Assembly: GCF_020524345.1 (NCBI RefSeq) | Contig: NZ_JAIVLH010000028.1 | Location: 1-58,597 of the forward strand | Direction: 5' to 3' | Length of the DNA stretch: 58,597 bases | Origin: Metabacillus niabensis | Lineage (GTDB): Bacteria > Bacillota > Bacilli > Bacillales > Bacillaceae | In this document: piece by piece, positions 22,279-31,410 of the stretch | Layout: the number at the start of each line of letters is the position of its first letter | Position numbering within the stretch: the stretch's first letter is position 1 | The notes under the pieces: generated by a model | The model's input: the letters and a program-made list of their open reading frames with translations, nothing else | Told to the model about the DNA's origin: nothing | The model's database searches: none | Position numbers and translations under genes: made by a program

Positions 22279-22581
22279 TCACTTATAATGTGAGGCATAG
22301 ATGATTGAGATTTGAAAGGGGAGACCATGGGATAGTGAAATTTGAGACCAAAAGGTTAAAGTTTCGTAAGTAGAGAAATCAGCGAAATTCCAAACATGCT
22401 TACCAATAAAGGTATCAATGCTGTTAAACACTTCATGGTTGATGCGGAGATATTCGTTTTGAAACTCCTCGGTAAACAAGACTGGCACCACTTCATGGAA
22501 GCCAGCAACAGTATTTGCCCCGTATTCTGTCATTATGATATTCACCACACTTGGAAGATATGGGCGATATGCCTCTTGCAT
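22279..22581 (-). pseudogene. C-terminal fragment of a GH2 beta-glucuronidase
   Basis: The peptide [20 protein letters not shown] followed by [18 protein letters not shown] and [12 protein letters not shown] is characteristic of UidA-type beta-glucuronidase around the catalytic nucleophile Glu (TEYG). About 70 recognisable residues out of roughly 600 survive; the expected continuation after NFADF is lost and replaced by unrelated sequence. No start with a ribosome binding site. It shares the strand with the MFS remnant, so the two may be relics of one sugar-acid utilisation operon. Confidence 0.8.
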
Positions 22582-23627
22582 ATATAGTTAAAAACCTTCA
22601 TATTGGAAGGAAGGAGGTGCGATATGCGACACGATATACAACCAAATGAACGAGCATTCTCTTCCAAAGAAGTGGCGGAAGAAGTGGGAATTGCAACTCC
22701 CACAGTTCGAAAGTATGGACAAATTTTGGAGCGGAATGGATATGAATTTTTGAAAGATGGCGACAGGCGTATCTTTGTTCAATCTGACATTAGAGCACTT
22801 ATAGCGTTACGCGATACGGACAAGCCCTTGGACGATACAGCTAGAGAGCTTGTGGCTCAACAAAAAGAAAGATTAGAAGCATCAGATGAAACAGACATAG
22901 CGATAAACGATACATATGAAAATTTATCATACGACCCTAATCAAGTAAAAGAAGCTCTAAGGTTTTTAGTGAATGAGCTTGCTGCAGCACGTGAAATGAA
23001 TGTCCAATTGACAAACGATATATCACAGCTTAAAACACATGTTTCCCAACTCCAACAAGATCATCATGTAATAAGTTCAAGCATCGCAAATTCAGCACAA
23101 CGAACGAATACTAAAATTGAAAAATTATCGGAACAACAAAATATTCATTACGAAACATTACTGCAGCAAGAAAAACAAAGAAGTGAACACTTACAAAAAG
23201 AATTACAAAATATGCGGGAGGAACAGAAAAAAGAATGGAAGTTACAAAACGATTTTAATAAACGCTTAGAAGTATCAATACAACAACCTAAAGAAAAATT
23301 TGGATGGCTTTTCTCCTTATTTAGAAAATAAAGTACAAATGGATATTATCTAATACTATTTTCAGAAATAGTATTAGATAAATAGCTGGATAGAGTGGCT
23401 CTTTTTGGTTGTTGTACCGCTGGGCGATATATCTTGTAAATAAGCCCAATAGCTTTACGTTTTAATAGAAATGGTGGATCGATATGCGATATATCATTTA
23501 CAAATGATAAAACGACTTTTTGTTACAAGAAGTTAGGAGTAGAAGTGGGGAATCAACACCTTGTTTGTCTGTATGGTCATATCACAGGGCGATATGTATA
23601 TGTTCAAACGGTATCAGGGAGCGATAT
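22564..23627 (+). repeat. GCGATAT direct-repeat (iteron-like) array
   Basis: The heptamer GCGATAT occurs six times in about 1.06 kb, always on the plus strand: 22564, 22619, 23424, 23486, 23589 and 23621 (first base). TCGATAT at 23479 and 23755 and ACGATAT at 22631 are near copies. Three copies extend to GGGCGATAT. Chance expectation for one strand over this length is below 0.1. The array brackets the MerR/DUF3967 gene, with two copies at its ribosome binding site and the rest downstream, which suggests a binding site for its product. Confidence 0.6.
22624..23331 (+). CDS. MerR-like DNA-binding protein with coiled coil (DUF3967 type)
   Basis: A 235-residue protein with three parts: a MerR-like helix-turn-helix at 8-65 (FSSKEVAEEVGIATPTVRKYGQILERNG, then DRRIFVQSDI), a linker, and a long coiled coil at about 105-215, ending in an aromatic/basic tail FGWLFSLFRK. 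This layout resembles RacA and the plasmid- and phage-borne DUF3967 proteins, some of which are implicated in DNA partition. AAGGAGGTG precedes ATG 22624. The GCGATAT motifs at its ribosome binding site and downstream suggest autoregulation or centromere binding. Family membership is likely; the role in segregation is inference. It may come from a plasmid or phage. Confidence 0.75.
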   Translation: MRHDIQPNERAFSSKEVAEEVGIATPTVRKYGQILERNGYEFLKDGDRRIFVQSDIRALIALRDTDKPLDDTARELVAQQKERLEASDETDIAINDTYENLSYDPNQVKEALRFLVNELAAAREMNVQLTNDISQLKTHVSQLQQDHHVISSSIANSAQRTNTKIEKLSEQQNIHYETLLQQEKQRSEHLQKELQNMREEQKKEWKLQNDFNKRLEVSIQQPKEKFGWLFSLFRK

Positions 23628-23784
23628 AGAGGTTGCAAACAAGTTATATTCCCAGCGTGAAATAATCAAAAACAGAAATTCATTTGTTCTGACAATTGGA
23701 CATACTATTTTTCAAATTCCAACAAATTCCCGGGAAATATCTGCAGATTCAGAGTCGATATTTGACAAAATAAGAGATATATAA
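23545..23784 (+). CDS. hypothetical protein downstream of the DUF3967 gene
   Basis: A 79-residue frame starting with GTG, with AGGAG six bases upstream. No recognisable domain: beta-strand-rich first half (VCLYGHITGRYVYVQTV), then a short polar end SESIFDKIRDI. It carries two GCGATAT repeats within its coding sequence, so it may simply be open sequence across a binding array. It is followed by a hairpin. Moderate chance that it is a real gene and partner of the DUF3967 protein. Confidence 0.4.
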   Translation: MGNQHLVCLYGHITGRYVYVQTVSGSDIEVANKLYSQREIIKNRNSFVLTIGHTIFQIPTNSREISADSESIFDKIRDI

Positions 23785-23798
23785 AGTTTTATATTTTG

Positions 23799-23864
23799 TA
23801 AAACTCGCAAGGAAATGAGAAAATTTTACCTACTTAGGGCACAAAACTCCGTTGCGAGTTTTTG
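23799..23864 (+). terminator. probable terminator with a long loop
   Basis: AAAACTCGCAA (23800-23810) and TTGCGAGTTTT (23852-23862) are exact inverted copies about 40 nt apart, ending in T5. The loop is unusually long; it could also be a recombination or attachment relic. Confidence 0.5.
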
Positions 23865-24277
23865 ATATTTCAGCAAAAGTGCCGTATCCCGTCAGAAAAA
23901 CCAATATGGTATGAGATTAGTGTCTCCGATTGTTCTGATGGGAGTCCATGTTTCCGCTGTTCCGAACCCACCGTTTCATCGGATAATCCTTCCCTTACCC
24001 CGATAGTAGCTACTATAAATTTTATATTATCTATCCTTTTTCTTACTATATCAAAAAAAATTCAGTACTTTAAATGAATTTCTTTACTCTTTATACTATA
24101 CAAACAAGGTTATTTGTTTGACTATTCAGATAGTCATGAACAACTTGAAGGCTTTTTAAAACCTATTGATTTGCTCTCAGTCTTATTTAGAGAAATATAA
24201 ACATTTTTAGCGATTTATATCTTCTCTAGCAACAATTTTTTCCGTTATCAAACTAAAATTCATAGGAGTGTTTCAAA
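23865..24277. other. intergenic stretch, no gene recognised
   Basis: About 410 nt. A 71-codon frame at 23862-24077 lacks a ribosome binding site and resembles nothing known. AT content rises sharply from 24010. The ribosome binding site of the next gene (AGGAGTG) ends the stretch. It marks the right edge of the decayed zone. Confidence 0.4.
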
Positions 24278-25252
24278 ATGAAGTATCGTCGTTTAGGGAA
24301 CAGCGGGTTGAAAGTTAGTGAAATTGGGCTTGGAAGCTGGCTAACCTATGGGGAAACAGTAGGAAATCAACATGCCATTGATTGTATTCATCAAGCATAC
24401 GATCTTGGTATTAATTTTTTCGATACTGCAAACGCATACAATGGAGGTGAAGCTGAGAAAGTGGTTGGTGAAGCCCTCAAATCTTATTCTAGAGAAAGCT
24501 ATGTGCTTGCTACGAAAGTGTTTTTCCCGATGGGAGATGGTCCGAATGACCGAGGTCTTTCACGAAAACATATCATTGAGCAATGTGATGCGAGTTTAAA
24601 ACGATTAGGTGTTGATTATCTCGATCTTTATCAATGTCATCGATTTGATGAAGAAACGCCAACAGAAGAAACATTACGTGCATTAGATGATTTAGTTCAG
24701 CAAGGTAAAATTTTATATTATGGTGTTAGTGAATGGACAGCAGCACAGCTAACTGACGCGGTTCATATAACAAAAGAAAAAAATCTACGACCAATTATTT
24801 CAAATCAACCAATCTATAACATGCTTGTACGCTATATTGAAAAAGAAGTTTTACCGGTTTCTGAAAAGGAAGGAATCGGACAGGTTGTCTTTTCCCCATT
24901 AGCACAAGGAATTCTTACAGGTAAATATAAACCAGGTCAAGAGATTCCTTCCAACACGCGTGCAGCTAATGAAAACATCAATCGTTGGATTAAAAGCTAC
25001 TTAAATGATGAAGTGTTAGAACGAGTTGCCCGTTTGGAAGGAATTGCGAATGATTTAGGTATTAAATTATCTCAATTAGCTGTTGCCTGGATCTTAAGGC
25101 AACCCGGTGTTAGTTCCGCAATTGTCGGAGCAAGCCGTCCCGAACAAGTAATTGAGAATGTGAAAGCTTCTGAAGTTGAGCTTTCTAATGATGTATTAAC
25201 CGATATTGAATCTATTTTAAAAGAAATTGATGGATTTGTACCTATTTGGTAA
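24278..25252 (+). CDS. aldo/keto reductase (YghZ/Kv-beta-like)
   Basis: NADPH-dependent oxidoreductase with the TIM-barrel fold, 324 residues. The catalytic tetrad is visible: Asp49 and Tyr54 in FFDTANAY, Lys80 in LATKV, His121 in LYQCH. The C-terminal SAIVGASRPEQVIENVKA is the cofactor-binding loop of the group. The family reduces aldehydes and ketones; the substrate is unknown. AGGAGTG lies eight bases before the ATG. A second aldo/keto reductase follows 83 nt downstream and shares the same FPMGxGPNDxGLSRKHI segment, so the two probably arose by duplication and may be co-transcribed. Confidence 0.92.
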   Translation: MKYRRLGNSGLKVSEIGLGSWLTYGETVGNQHAIDCIHQAYDLGINFFDTANAYNGGEAEKVVGEALKSYSRESYVLATKVFFPMGDGPNDRGLSRKHIIEQCDASLKRLGVDYLDLYQCHRFDEETPTEETLRALDDLVQQGKILYYGVSEWTAAQLTDAVHITKEKNLRPIISNQPIYNMLVRYIEKEVLPVSEKEGIGQVVFSPLAQGILTGKYKPGQEIPSNTRAANENINRWIKSYLNDEVLERVARLEGIANDLGIKLSQLAVAWILRQPGVSSAIVGASRPEQVIENVKASEVELSNDVLTDIESILKEIDGFVPIW

Positions 25253-25335
25253 AGGGTGAGCGAATTCAGCTTATATTATCTTTTTTTACTAATTGTCAGG
25301 TTAAAATGAAATAGTCCATTAGGAGTGATGAATCA

Positions 25336-26352
25336 ATGGAATATCGTTATCTAGGGAAAACTGGTTTACAAGTAAGTGAACTTTGTCTTGGAACCATGAC
25401 ATTAGGTCGTGAAACCAATGAAAAGGATAGCTTCAGTATTTTAGACCGATATGCTGAAGAAGGCGGGAATTTTATTGATACTGCTGATGTCTATACTCGA
25501 GGTGTCTCAGAAGAAATCGTCGGAAAATGGTTAAAGACTCAAAATCGTGATGACTATGTTGTTGCAACAAAGGTTCGTTTCCCTATGGGTGAAGGACCAA
25601 ATGATGTTGGGTTGAGCAGAAAACATATTATTTCCGGTGTTAAAGAAAGCTTACGGCGTCTAGGAACTGATTATATTGATCTTTATCAGGTTCATGCATG
25701 GGATCCTCGAACACCTTTAGAAGAAACGTTAAGCACGTTAAATGATCTTGTTCGTGAAGGTCTTGTACGTTACATTGGAGCAAGTAACTTTAAAGGGTGG
25801 CAGCTTCAAAAAGCAATAGACTTAAGTAAACAAAAAGGTTGGGAACAATTTGTTTGCCTACAACCTCAATATAATTTGTTATGTCGTGCTACCGAATACG
25901 AATTGATTGATGTTTGTGAAAATGAAGGATTAGGCGTCATCCCATGGAGTCCGCTGCGCGGTGGATGGTTAAGTGGTAAGTTTACACGTGACATGGTTAA
26001 ACCGCCAGAAGATTCTCGTATATCTGTTGCTGAAGAAAAAGGTTATAGTGAGACATGGGATAAGTATAATAATGATTTTACGTGGAATTTGTTAGATACG
26101 TTATATAGTGTTGCAGAAGAAGCCGGTAAGACTCCGGCTCAGACAGCAATCAACTGGCTTCTAAACAGTCGCGGAGTTACGGCCCCAATTATCGGTGCAC
26201 GTACAATGGAACAGCTTGAAGCTAACTTAGGCTCTGCTGGATGGTCCTTAACGAAGGGGCAAATCAAACTCTTAACTGAAGCGAGTGAATTGTTTGTAAG
26301 CTATCCTTATGATATTGATGCATTAAATCAGCGCACCAGAGGTAGAGAATAA
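25336..26352 (+). CDS. aldo/keto reductase (second copy)
   Basis: A 338-residue aldo/keto reductase, diverged from its neighbour. Tetrad: Asp and Tyr in FIDTADVY (near 48-53), Lys in VATKV, His in LYQVHAWD. Cofactor loop [17 protein letters not shown] near 290. Compared with the upstream copy it has an extra acidic segment around residues 225-245 ([16 protein letters not shown]). AGGAGTG is placed normally before the ATG. It is followed by a strong terminator, so the pair forms a two-gene unit. Confidence 0.92.
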   Translation: MEYRYLGKTGLQVSELCLGTMTLGRETNEKDSFSILDRYAEEGGNFIDTADVYTRGVSEEIVGKWLKTQNRDDYVVATKVRFPMGEGPNDVGLSRKHIISGVKESLRRLGTDYIDLYQVHAWDPRTPLEETLSTLNDLVREGLVRYIGASNFKGWQLQKAIDLSKQKGWEQFVCLQPQYNLLCRATEYELIDVCENEGLGVIPWSPLRGGWLSGKFTRDMVKPPEDSRISVAEEKGYSETWDKYNNDFTWNLLDTLYSVAEEAGKTPAQTAINWLLNSRGVTAPIIGARTMEQLEANLGSAGWSLTKGQIKLLTEASELFVSYPYDIDALNQRTRGRE

Positions 26353-26409
26353 GAGGAGGTTGTGCTGGTTTCATGAGCTTCCTTAGTTCCCTAAAGAATA
26401 GTAATCAAG

Positions 26410-26448
26410 GCTTCTCAAAAGTTCACTGATCTTTTGGGAAGCTTTTTT
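26410..26448 (+). terminator. terminator after the aldo/keto reductase pair
   Basis: Stem GCTTCTCAAAAG/CTTTTGGGAAGC with a 9-nt loop and T6. Confidence 0.9.
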
Positions 26449-26632
26449 CTTTTTACTTTTCTCACAAAGATATGATCAAGGTGCACTTGTTAAATAAGAA
26501 GTTGAAACCTAAATAGGTTTTCGTAAGAATGCTAGTCTAGGATAAGGAAATTGAACTATAGATTTATATCAAATAAGTCATTACCACTTTACTGTTTCTG
26601 GTAAAATAGGAAATAGGAGGAGTTGTTGACAT

Positions 26633-27745
26633 ATGGAAATGCAAACAAAAGATCATTTGAACTTTACGAATCAACTGCCAAAGTGGGCCATTGGTTGCCA
26701 TATCGGGTTAATCCTCTTGTTCTTTTTACTGGGAATAGGTATGTTTGTTTTTACTGCCAAAGAAGTCTCAGAGACCGGGCTGAGTATCTCAATTCCTTTA
26801 TTCATGATTGTTATTGTTTTTCTTGGAATTTCATGGTTTAGTAATAAAAATTTACGAAAGTATTTAGACTGCATTATAAAAATCCAAGTTGGTGAAAAAG
26901 GTTATAAATATTACGCAAAAGACAAAAAGAAAGGTATTGAACAGGAATTTTTCCTACCTTATGAAAATATGAAGTATGTTTTAATTGGGATGGATTATCG
27001 ATTAAAGGCAAAATACAAGTATAGTGTTCATCATGAGAGGACCAAACTTATTCCAGTCCGATCGGCAAAAATATTAATCTATGGTGTCAGTTCCAATAAT
27101 CAATTAGAGGTTACAAGTTTTGCTCATTGGGATGAAGGATCATTATATAAATGGATTGATATATTTCAAAAGCACGGAGTAGACATTTTTCATACAGATA
27201 AAGCCTTAACAGCAACCCAAAACAATCCAGAAGTTATTGAATCAATTCCAAAAAAGATGTTTGAGGGAGAACTTTCTTTTGAAATTGGTTCAGAGGCAGA
27301 CGGGTTGGATAATATCTTTTTAACAGAAGAGCAGCAAGAATTGGTTGAGGAAAAAGAGAAAAAAGGACGAAAGAGCGGCCTATACTTTACCATTCTTTTA
27401 TCTATTTCACAAATCATGATGATTTGCTATTGGTTTCCCCATTGGGAAATAGTAGATAAGTCCTTCAGTGATAGTTCTGGAGAGTTCGTCGCTCTTTTAT
27501 TTACGCTTCTTTCACAGTTTGTTATCTATATAAACATGCGAAAGATCAAAATGTATGAGCCGATACGAGATAGTATCATCATTTATCTCGGTATCCTAAT
27601 CGGGATTCAGCTTTCACCAGATGAACGAACGACATTTCAATTCGCTGTTCAGGGTTATGCAACGATGACGATTTGTTCATTTTTGTTTCTCTACTATGGA
27701 GTGAAATTATCTTCTTGGTTTCAAAAATTAAGGAAAAAACGATGA
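26633..27745 (+). CDS. hypothetical polytopic membrane protein
   Basis: A 370-residue protein of unknown family. Two membrane helices near the N-terminus (about 18-40 and 43-65), a soluble middle of about 190 residues that is rich in charged and aromatic residues (about 66-245), and four more helices from about 250 to 362. The double-helix, soluble domain arrangement looks like a PH-like or sensor domain anchored in the membrane, but no motif is recognised. AGGAGG lies 12 bases before ATG 26633, rather far; ATG 26639 is a poorer alternative. It is followed by the next gene after about 100 nt, so the two may be co-expressed. Confidence 0.75.
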   Translation: MEMQTKDHLNFTNQLPKWAIGCHIGLILLFFLLGIGMFVFTAKEVSETGLSISIPLFMIVIVFLGISWFSNKNLRKYLDCIIKIQVGEKGYKYYAKDKKKGIEQEFFLPYENMKYVLIGMDYRLKAKYKYSVHHERTKLIPVRSAKILIYGVSSNNQLEVTSFAHWDEGSLYKWIDIFQKHGVDIFHTDKALTATQNNPEVIESIPKKMFEGELSFEIGSEADGLDNIFLTEEQQELVEEKEKKGRKSGLYFTILLSISQIMMICYWFPHWEIVDKSFSDSSGEFVALLFTLLSQFVIYINMRKIKMYEPIRDSIIIYLGILIGIQLSPDERTTFQFAVQGYATMTICSFLFLYYGVKLSSWFQKLRKKR

Positions 27746-27847
27746 ATATAAGCAGGCTAGAAACTTTAAGGAAACTTACCTAAGATTAATTCGTATAGTT
27801 AAGAGATGAAGAGGATTATATAACATGAATTTGAAAGGATGAGGGCC

Positions 27848-28804
27848 ATGACAGGAATTTTCATAGGGATTATTGTAATGGGGCTCTTTTTTCTGCTGGG
27901 ACGCACATTAGGTGCTGGGAGGAAAAAGTCTTTAAAGAATGACCATATCCCGGAACAACTAGGTGTACAGGTAGTAGAAGCAATTCCGATTGTGAATAAG
28001 CTTGATCTGTCTCTATCAGATTTTTATATAGATAATGTGAAAAATCGGGTCCTACAGAATCATCCGAAATGGAAGGATCATGAGTTTGACTGGGGAATGT
28101 TTGAATTGAAACGTTATTTCGTGATGAATAGTCTTTTAAAGTCAGTCCCGATGTTTAGTCATCATGTCGATGAAATCTGGCATGAAATGCTCATGTTTAC
28201 TAGGGACTATGAAAAGTTTTCGAAGGACTTTTACAATGATACACTGCACCACACACCTAATCTGGATCGTACTCCGATACCAGGTGAACGTGCCTTTTTT
28301 GATTGGGTGTATATTAGTTTATTTGAAGTAACTGACAATAGTAGATCCATCTGGGGGCGTCTTTTACAGAATCCAATTAAGCGTGAAATTCTAGAGGATT
28401 TCCGTTTATTATCTGAAGGTGAACTACTATCGAAATATTTTAGAAAAAGTGAAGAATGGCTGGAAGTAATAAGATTTTTAATTAGTAAAATGAAAAAAGA
28501 GATTCGTGAGGCTGAGCTGCATAACACAAATTCTAAGAAATTTACTCCGCATACCTCAGCGGTAGACACTAATTTATATACATATGCAGCGGGGGCAGCG
28601 GTCTTTTATTCGATATACAATGAAGATCAATTTCATGAGCATATGAGTGAAGTTGTTCCTGAAGAATACCAAAAAGGTATATCGTCCGGCGGAGGCTCTA
28701 GTTGTTCCGGCTTTTCTTGTAGCAGTGATTCAGGTGATTCAAGTGGTGGTGGAGATTCAGGGGGCTCCAGCTGCTCCAGTTGTGGAGGAGGCTGTAGTAG
28801 TTAG
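27848..28804 (+). CDS. GRDP/DUF1399-like protein with Ser/Gly/Cys-rich tail
   Basis: A 318-residue protein: one N-terminal membrane helix (GIFIGIIVMGLFFLLG), a soluble domain with SHHVDEIWHEMLMFTRDYEKF around 100-120 that resembles the His-rich motif of glycine-rich-domain (DUF1399) proteins, and a low-complexity C-terminus from about 278 made of Ser, Gly and Cys (eight Cys in the last 40 residues, ending SSCGGGCSS). The ATG at 27839 lies on the ribosome binding site AAGGATGAGG, so ATG 27848 is chosen. The Cys-rich tail could bind metal or form disulphides outside the membrane. Function unknown. Confidence 0.75.
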   Translation: MTGIFIGIIVMGLFFLLGRTLGAGRKKSLKNDHIPEQLGVQVVEAIPIVNKLDLSLSDFYIDNVKNRVLQNHPKWKDHEFDWGMFELKRYFVMNSLLKSVPMFSHHVDEIWHEMLMFTRDYEKFSKDFYNDTLHHTPNLDRTPIPGERAFFDWVYISLFEVTDNSRSIWGRLLQNPIKREILEDFRLLSEGELLSKYFRKSEEWLEVIRFLISKMKKEIREAELHNTNSKKFTPHTSAVDTNLYTYAAGAAVFYSIYNEDQFHEHMSEVVPEEYQKGISSGGGSSCSGFSCSSDSGDSSGGGDSGGSSCSSCGGGCSS

Positions 28805-28918
28805 TTGAATAATACCGGAAGCTTGCACATTATGACTATTGAATTAGAAAAGGTCTTTCGGCAGTATACAAAACGGTTTTGCGTCTTTTTCGGAAGGCGT
28901 ATATACATATTACATAAG

Positions 28919-28950
28919 GTCTTTCATTACTCACAGTGGAAGACTTTTTT
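28919..28950 (+). terminator. terminator between the GRDP-like gene and the sensor kinase
   Basis: Stem GTCTTTC/GGAAGAC followed by T6. The frame at 28805-29008 that covers it has no ribosome binding site and is not considered a gene. Confidence 0.7.
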
Positions 28951-29067
28951 CTGTGTTTTAGAAAGTTCGTTTGAGTCAAAATATTCATTCATGTATTATA
29001 AAATATAAATATCTCAACTTATATTATTTATTTAAAATAGTAGTTTGCAAGTAAACTGGAGGTTGAT

Positions 29068-30636
29068 ATGAAAGTTCAATTTACTTTACAAACAAAAATT
29101 CTAGGTCTAATTATCTTTCTTATTTTACTTGTTATTGGAGTTCTAACAGCAACATTTGCTTTCAATGAAACAAAAGAAGATGTTAAACGGGCAGAAGAAT
29201 TAGCCCTTCAAACAGCCCAAACTCTTTCATTTATGCCTGCAGTCCAGGAGACTTTTCGGGAACAGAATAACAATCAGCAAAAACTACATTTGGTTATTAA
29301 TAAGGTAATTGAACAGGTAGATGCTTCACGGGTTCTTATTGAAGATCGAGAAAAGAACATAATAGCTGGCGAAGAGCCGCCTTCTCAATATCAGGATACT
29401 TATAAAGCACTTGTATTTGGAAGTACCTATGTTACTCGTGTAGGACAAGGAGAGAGTGAGGTATTAAGGGGGATTGCCCCTATTATTCTTGATTACGAAG
29501 ATTATAATAAGGTAGAAGGCGCTGTAATTGTGGAGTTTCATATGATGGAAATTAGTGGCCGTATTTCTAGTAAAGTGAAAGAAATGGTTATTACCTCTGG
29601 AGTAGTATTGTTTATAGGGATTATAGGAAGTGTCGTTCTAGCACGAAATATACGAAGAGATACTCTTGGGCTGGAACCTTATGAAATCGCTTTATTATTT
29701 AGGGAACGTAATGCAATTCTTCAATCCGTCAAAGAAGGTATTATTGCAATTGATCAATACGGAAAGGTTACGATGATGAATAAATCAGCTCAACAAATTT
29801 TAGATATTTCTAGTCGAGATGAAGTTCGAAGAATAAATGAAATGATTACATCTGATCATATTCTAAAACTTATTGAGTCAAATAAAGATGTTGTAAATGA
29901 GGAAGTACAGTACAAGGATCGAACCCTTATTGTTAATACACAGCCAGTCTTAGAAGAGGGGAAAAGAGTCGGAACAGTTGCCACCTTTAGGGACAAAACG
30001 GAAATGAAGAAAATGGTTGATGCTTTTTCTGAGGTGAAGCAGTATTCAGAAGATTTACGAGCACAAGCACATGAGTTTACAAATAAACTTTATGTCATAT
30101 TAGGTTTAATTCAACTTGGTAAAAAACAAGAGGTCATACAACTTATTCAAGAAGAAACAAAATCACAAGAACAGCATACCGAACTTATTTTTAATCATAT
30201 TCAAGATGAGAAAATCCAAGCCATTTTATTAGGGAAACTAGCAAAGGCATCTGAAAAGAAAATTGACTTTCATATTGAAGAAGAAAGTTCAGTTTCACCT
30301 CTATCAGAAAAGTTCCAACTCGCACCATTAATTATTATTTTAGGAAACATATTGGATAATGCATTTGATGCAGCTGCTGATAGTGAAGAAAAAACAGTTA
30401 CTTTTTTTGTAACTGATTTTGGGAACGATGTTTTGTTTGAGATAACAGATAGTGGTAAGGGAATTCTAAGTGGGATGGAAGAAACAATTTTTCAAAAAGG
30501 TGTATCACTTAAGGGAGAGAAAAGAGGGTATGGTCTTGCGAATGTTAAAGAGGAGGTTGAGCTTCTAGGTGGCTTTATTGAATTAACAAGTAGGAAAGAT
30601 GAGGGGACAGTGTTTTCTGTATTTTTACCAAAGTGA
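29068..30636 (+). CDS. CitA/DcuS-family sensor histidine kinase
   Basis: Membrane sensor kinase, 522 residues: helix 1 (about 10-32), an extracytoplasmic PAS-like sensor (35-170) of the CitA/DcuS kind, helix 2 (about 174-195), cytoplasmic PAS (210-310), a SpoOB-type dimerisation helix with phosphoacceptor His335 in AQAHEFTNKLYVILGLIQLG, and a HATPase domain (NILDNAFDAA, DSGKGI, GYGLANVKEEVE). This class senses citrate, C4-dicarboxylates or malate outside the cell. It is followed by its response regulator and then the tctCBA transporter, so the likely ligand is a tricarboxylate or similar acid. GGAGG precedes the ATG. CitS and DctS of B. subtilis are the closest remembered relatives. Confidence 0.93.
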   Translation: MKVQFTLQTKILGLIIFLILLVIGVLTATFAFNETKEDVKRAEELALQTAQTLSFMPAVQETFREQNNNQQKLHLVINKVIEQVDASRVLIEDREKNIIAGEEPPSQYQDTYKALVFGSTYVTRVGQGESEVLRGIAPIILDYEDYNKVEGAVIVEFHMMEISGRISSKVKEMVITSGVVLFIGIIGSVVLARNIRRDTLGLEPYEIALLFRERNAILQSVKEGIIAIDQYGKVTMMNKSAQQILDISSRDEVRRINEMITSDHILKLIESNKDVVNEEVQYKDRTLIVNTQPVLEEGKRVGTVATFRDKTEMKKMVDAFSEVKQYSEDLRAQAHEFTNKLYVILGLIQLGKKQEVIQLIQEETKSQEQHTELIFNHIQDEKIQAILLGKLAKASEKKIDFHIEEESSVSPLSEKFQLAPLIIILGNILDNAFDAAADSEEKTVTFFVTDFGNDVLFEITDSGKGILSGMEETIFQKGVSLKGEKRGYGLANVKEEVELLGGFIELTSRKDEGTVFSVFLPK

Positions 30637-30659
30637 TAGAAAAAGAGGGGGAGCCGGGT

Positions 30660-31340
30660 ATGACTAACGTCATAATAGCTGAGGATGACTTTCGTGTAGC
30701 CCAAATTCATGAGGCATATTTAGCAGAAGTGAAGCAGATGAACTTAGTAGGAAAAGCAGGAAATGCTAAAGAAACGTTTGAATTATTGGAGAAACTGGAA
30801 GTAGACTTAATATTATTAGATGTGTATATGCCAGATCAGCTTGGAACAGAGCTTTTAGCACAAATTAGAGAAAACTATCCTGAAGTTGACATCATAATGA
30901 TAACAGCAGCGACAGATAAGGCATTTGTAAATAAAGCGTTAAACTACGGAGTAGAACATTACTTAGTAAAGCCAATTACAATTGAGAGATTTAAAGAAAT
31001 AATGGATCAGTATAAAAAGAAAAAAGAGCTATTGAAGTCTGTTTCAAACGTGAATCAGGACTTTCTTGATAGTCTTTTTGGATCAGGTGATAAGCAAATT
31101 GAAAAGCCATTGCTTCCTTCAGGAATTGATTATGTCACACTTAAGAAAGTCAAAGAAATTATTAAATTTGAAACCGATGGAATAACATCGGAAAAAGTTG
31201 GCAAAAAAATGGGAGCATCAAGGACAACAGCTAGGAGGTATCTAGAATATTTAGTCGGAACAGGGGAAGCAATATCTGAACATGTATATGGAATTGTCGG
31301 TAGGCCAGAGAGACGCTACTACTCAGGGAAGATAGAGTAG
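30660..31340 (+). CDS. CitB/DcuR-family response regulator
   Basis: A 226-residue response regulator: receiver domain (1-120; acidic pair EDD near 9, phospho-Asp in LILLDVYMP near 56, Lys in LVKPI near 106) and a C-terminal winged HTH (160-220; KIGASRTTARRYLEYL-like GASRTTARRYLEYLV). ATG 30660 follows GAGGGGG; the frame opens earlier at 30633 but without support. It overlaps nothing; the kinase stop is 23 nt upstream. It would activate transcription of the tct genes that begin 170 nt downstream. A CitT/DctR-like assignment is based on partner kinase and context. Confidence 0.92.
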   Translation: MTNVIIAEDDFRVAQIHEAYLAEVKQMNLVGKAGNAKETFELLEKLEVDLILLDVYMPDQLGTELLAQIRENYPEVDIIMITAATDKAFVNKALNYGVEHYLVKPITIERFKEIMDQYKKKKELLKSVSNVNQDFLDSLFGSGDKQIEKPLLPSGIDYVTLKKVKEIIKFETDGITSEKVGKKMGASRTTARRYLEYLVGTGEAISEHVYGIVGRPERRYYSGKIE

Positions 31341-31410
31341 TGGCGTCTCTCTGCTACTTTGTGAACAAAATGAACAAAACATACTTTTATTTATTTATCA
31401 CACAATATTT

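Noticed and set aside
23862-24077. 71-codon frame downstream of the GCGATAT array
   Set aside because: No ribosome binding site; starts inside a hairpin; low-complexity end.
28680-28804. Repetitive GGTGGA/TCAAGT-rich DNA as a possible tandem repeat locus
   Set aside because: It is the coding sequence of the Ser/Gly/Cys tail, with no fixed repeat unit.
28805-29008. 67-codon frame after the GRDP-like gene
   Set aside because: No ribosome binding site, overlaps a terminator hairpin, and no recognisable sequence.
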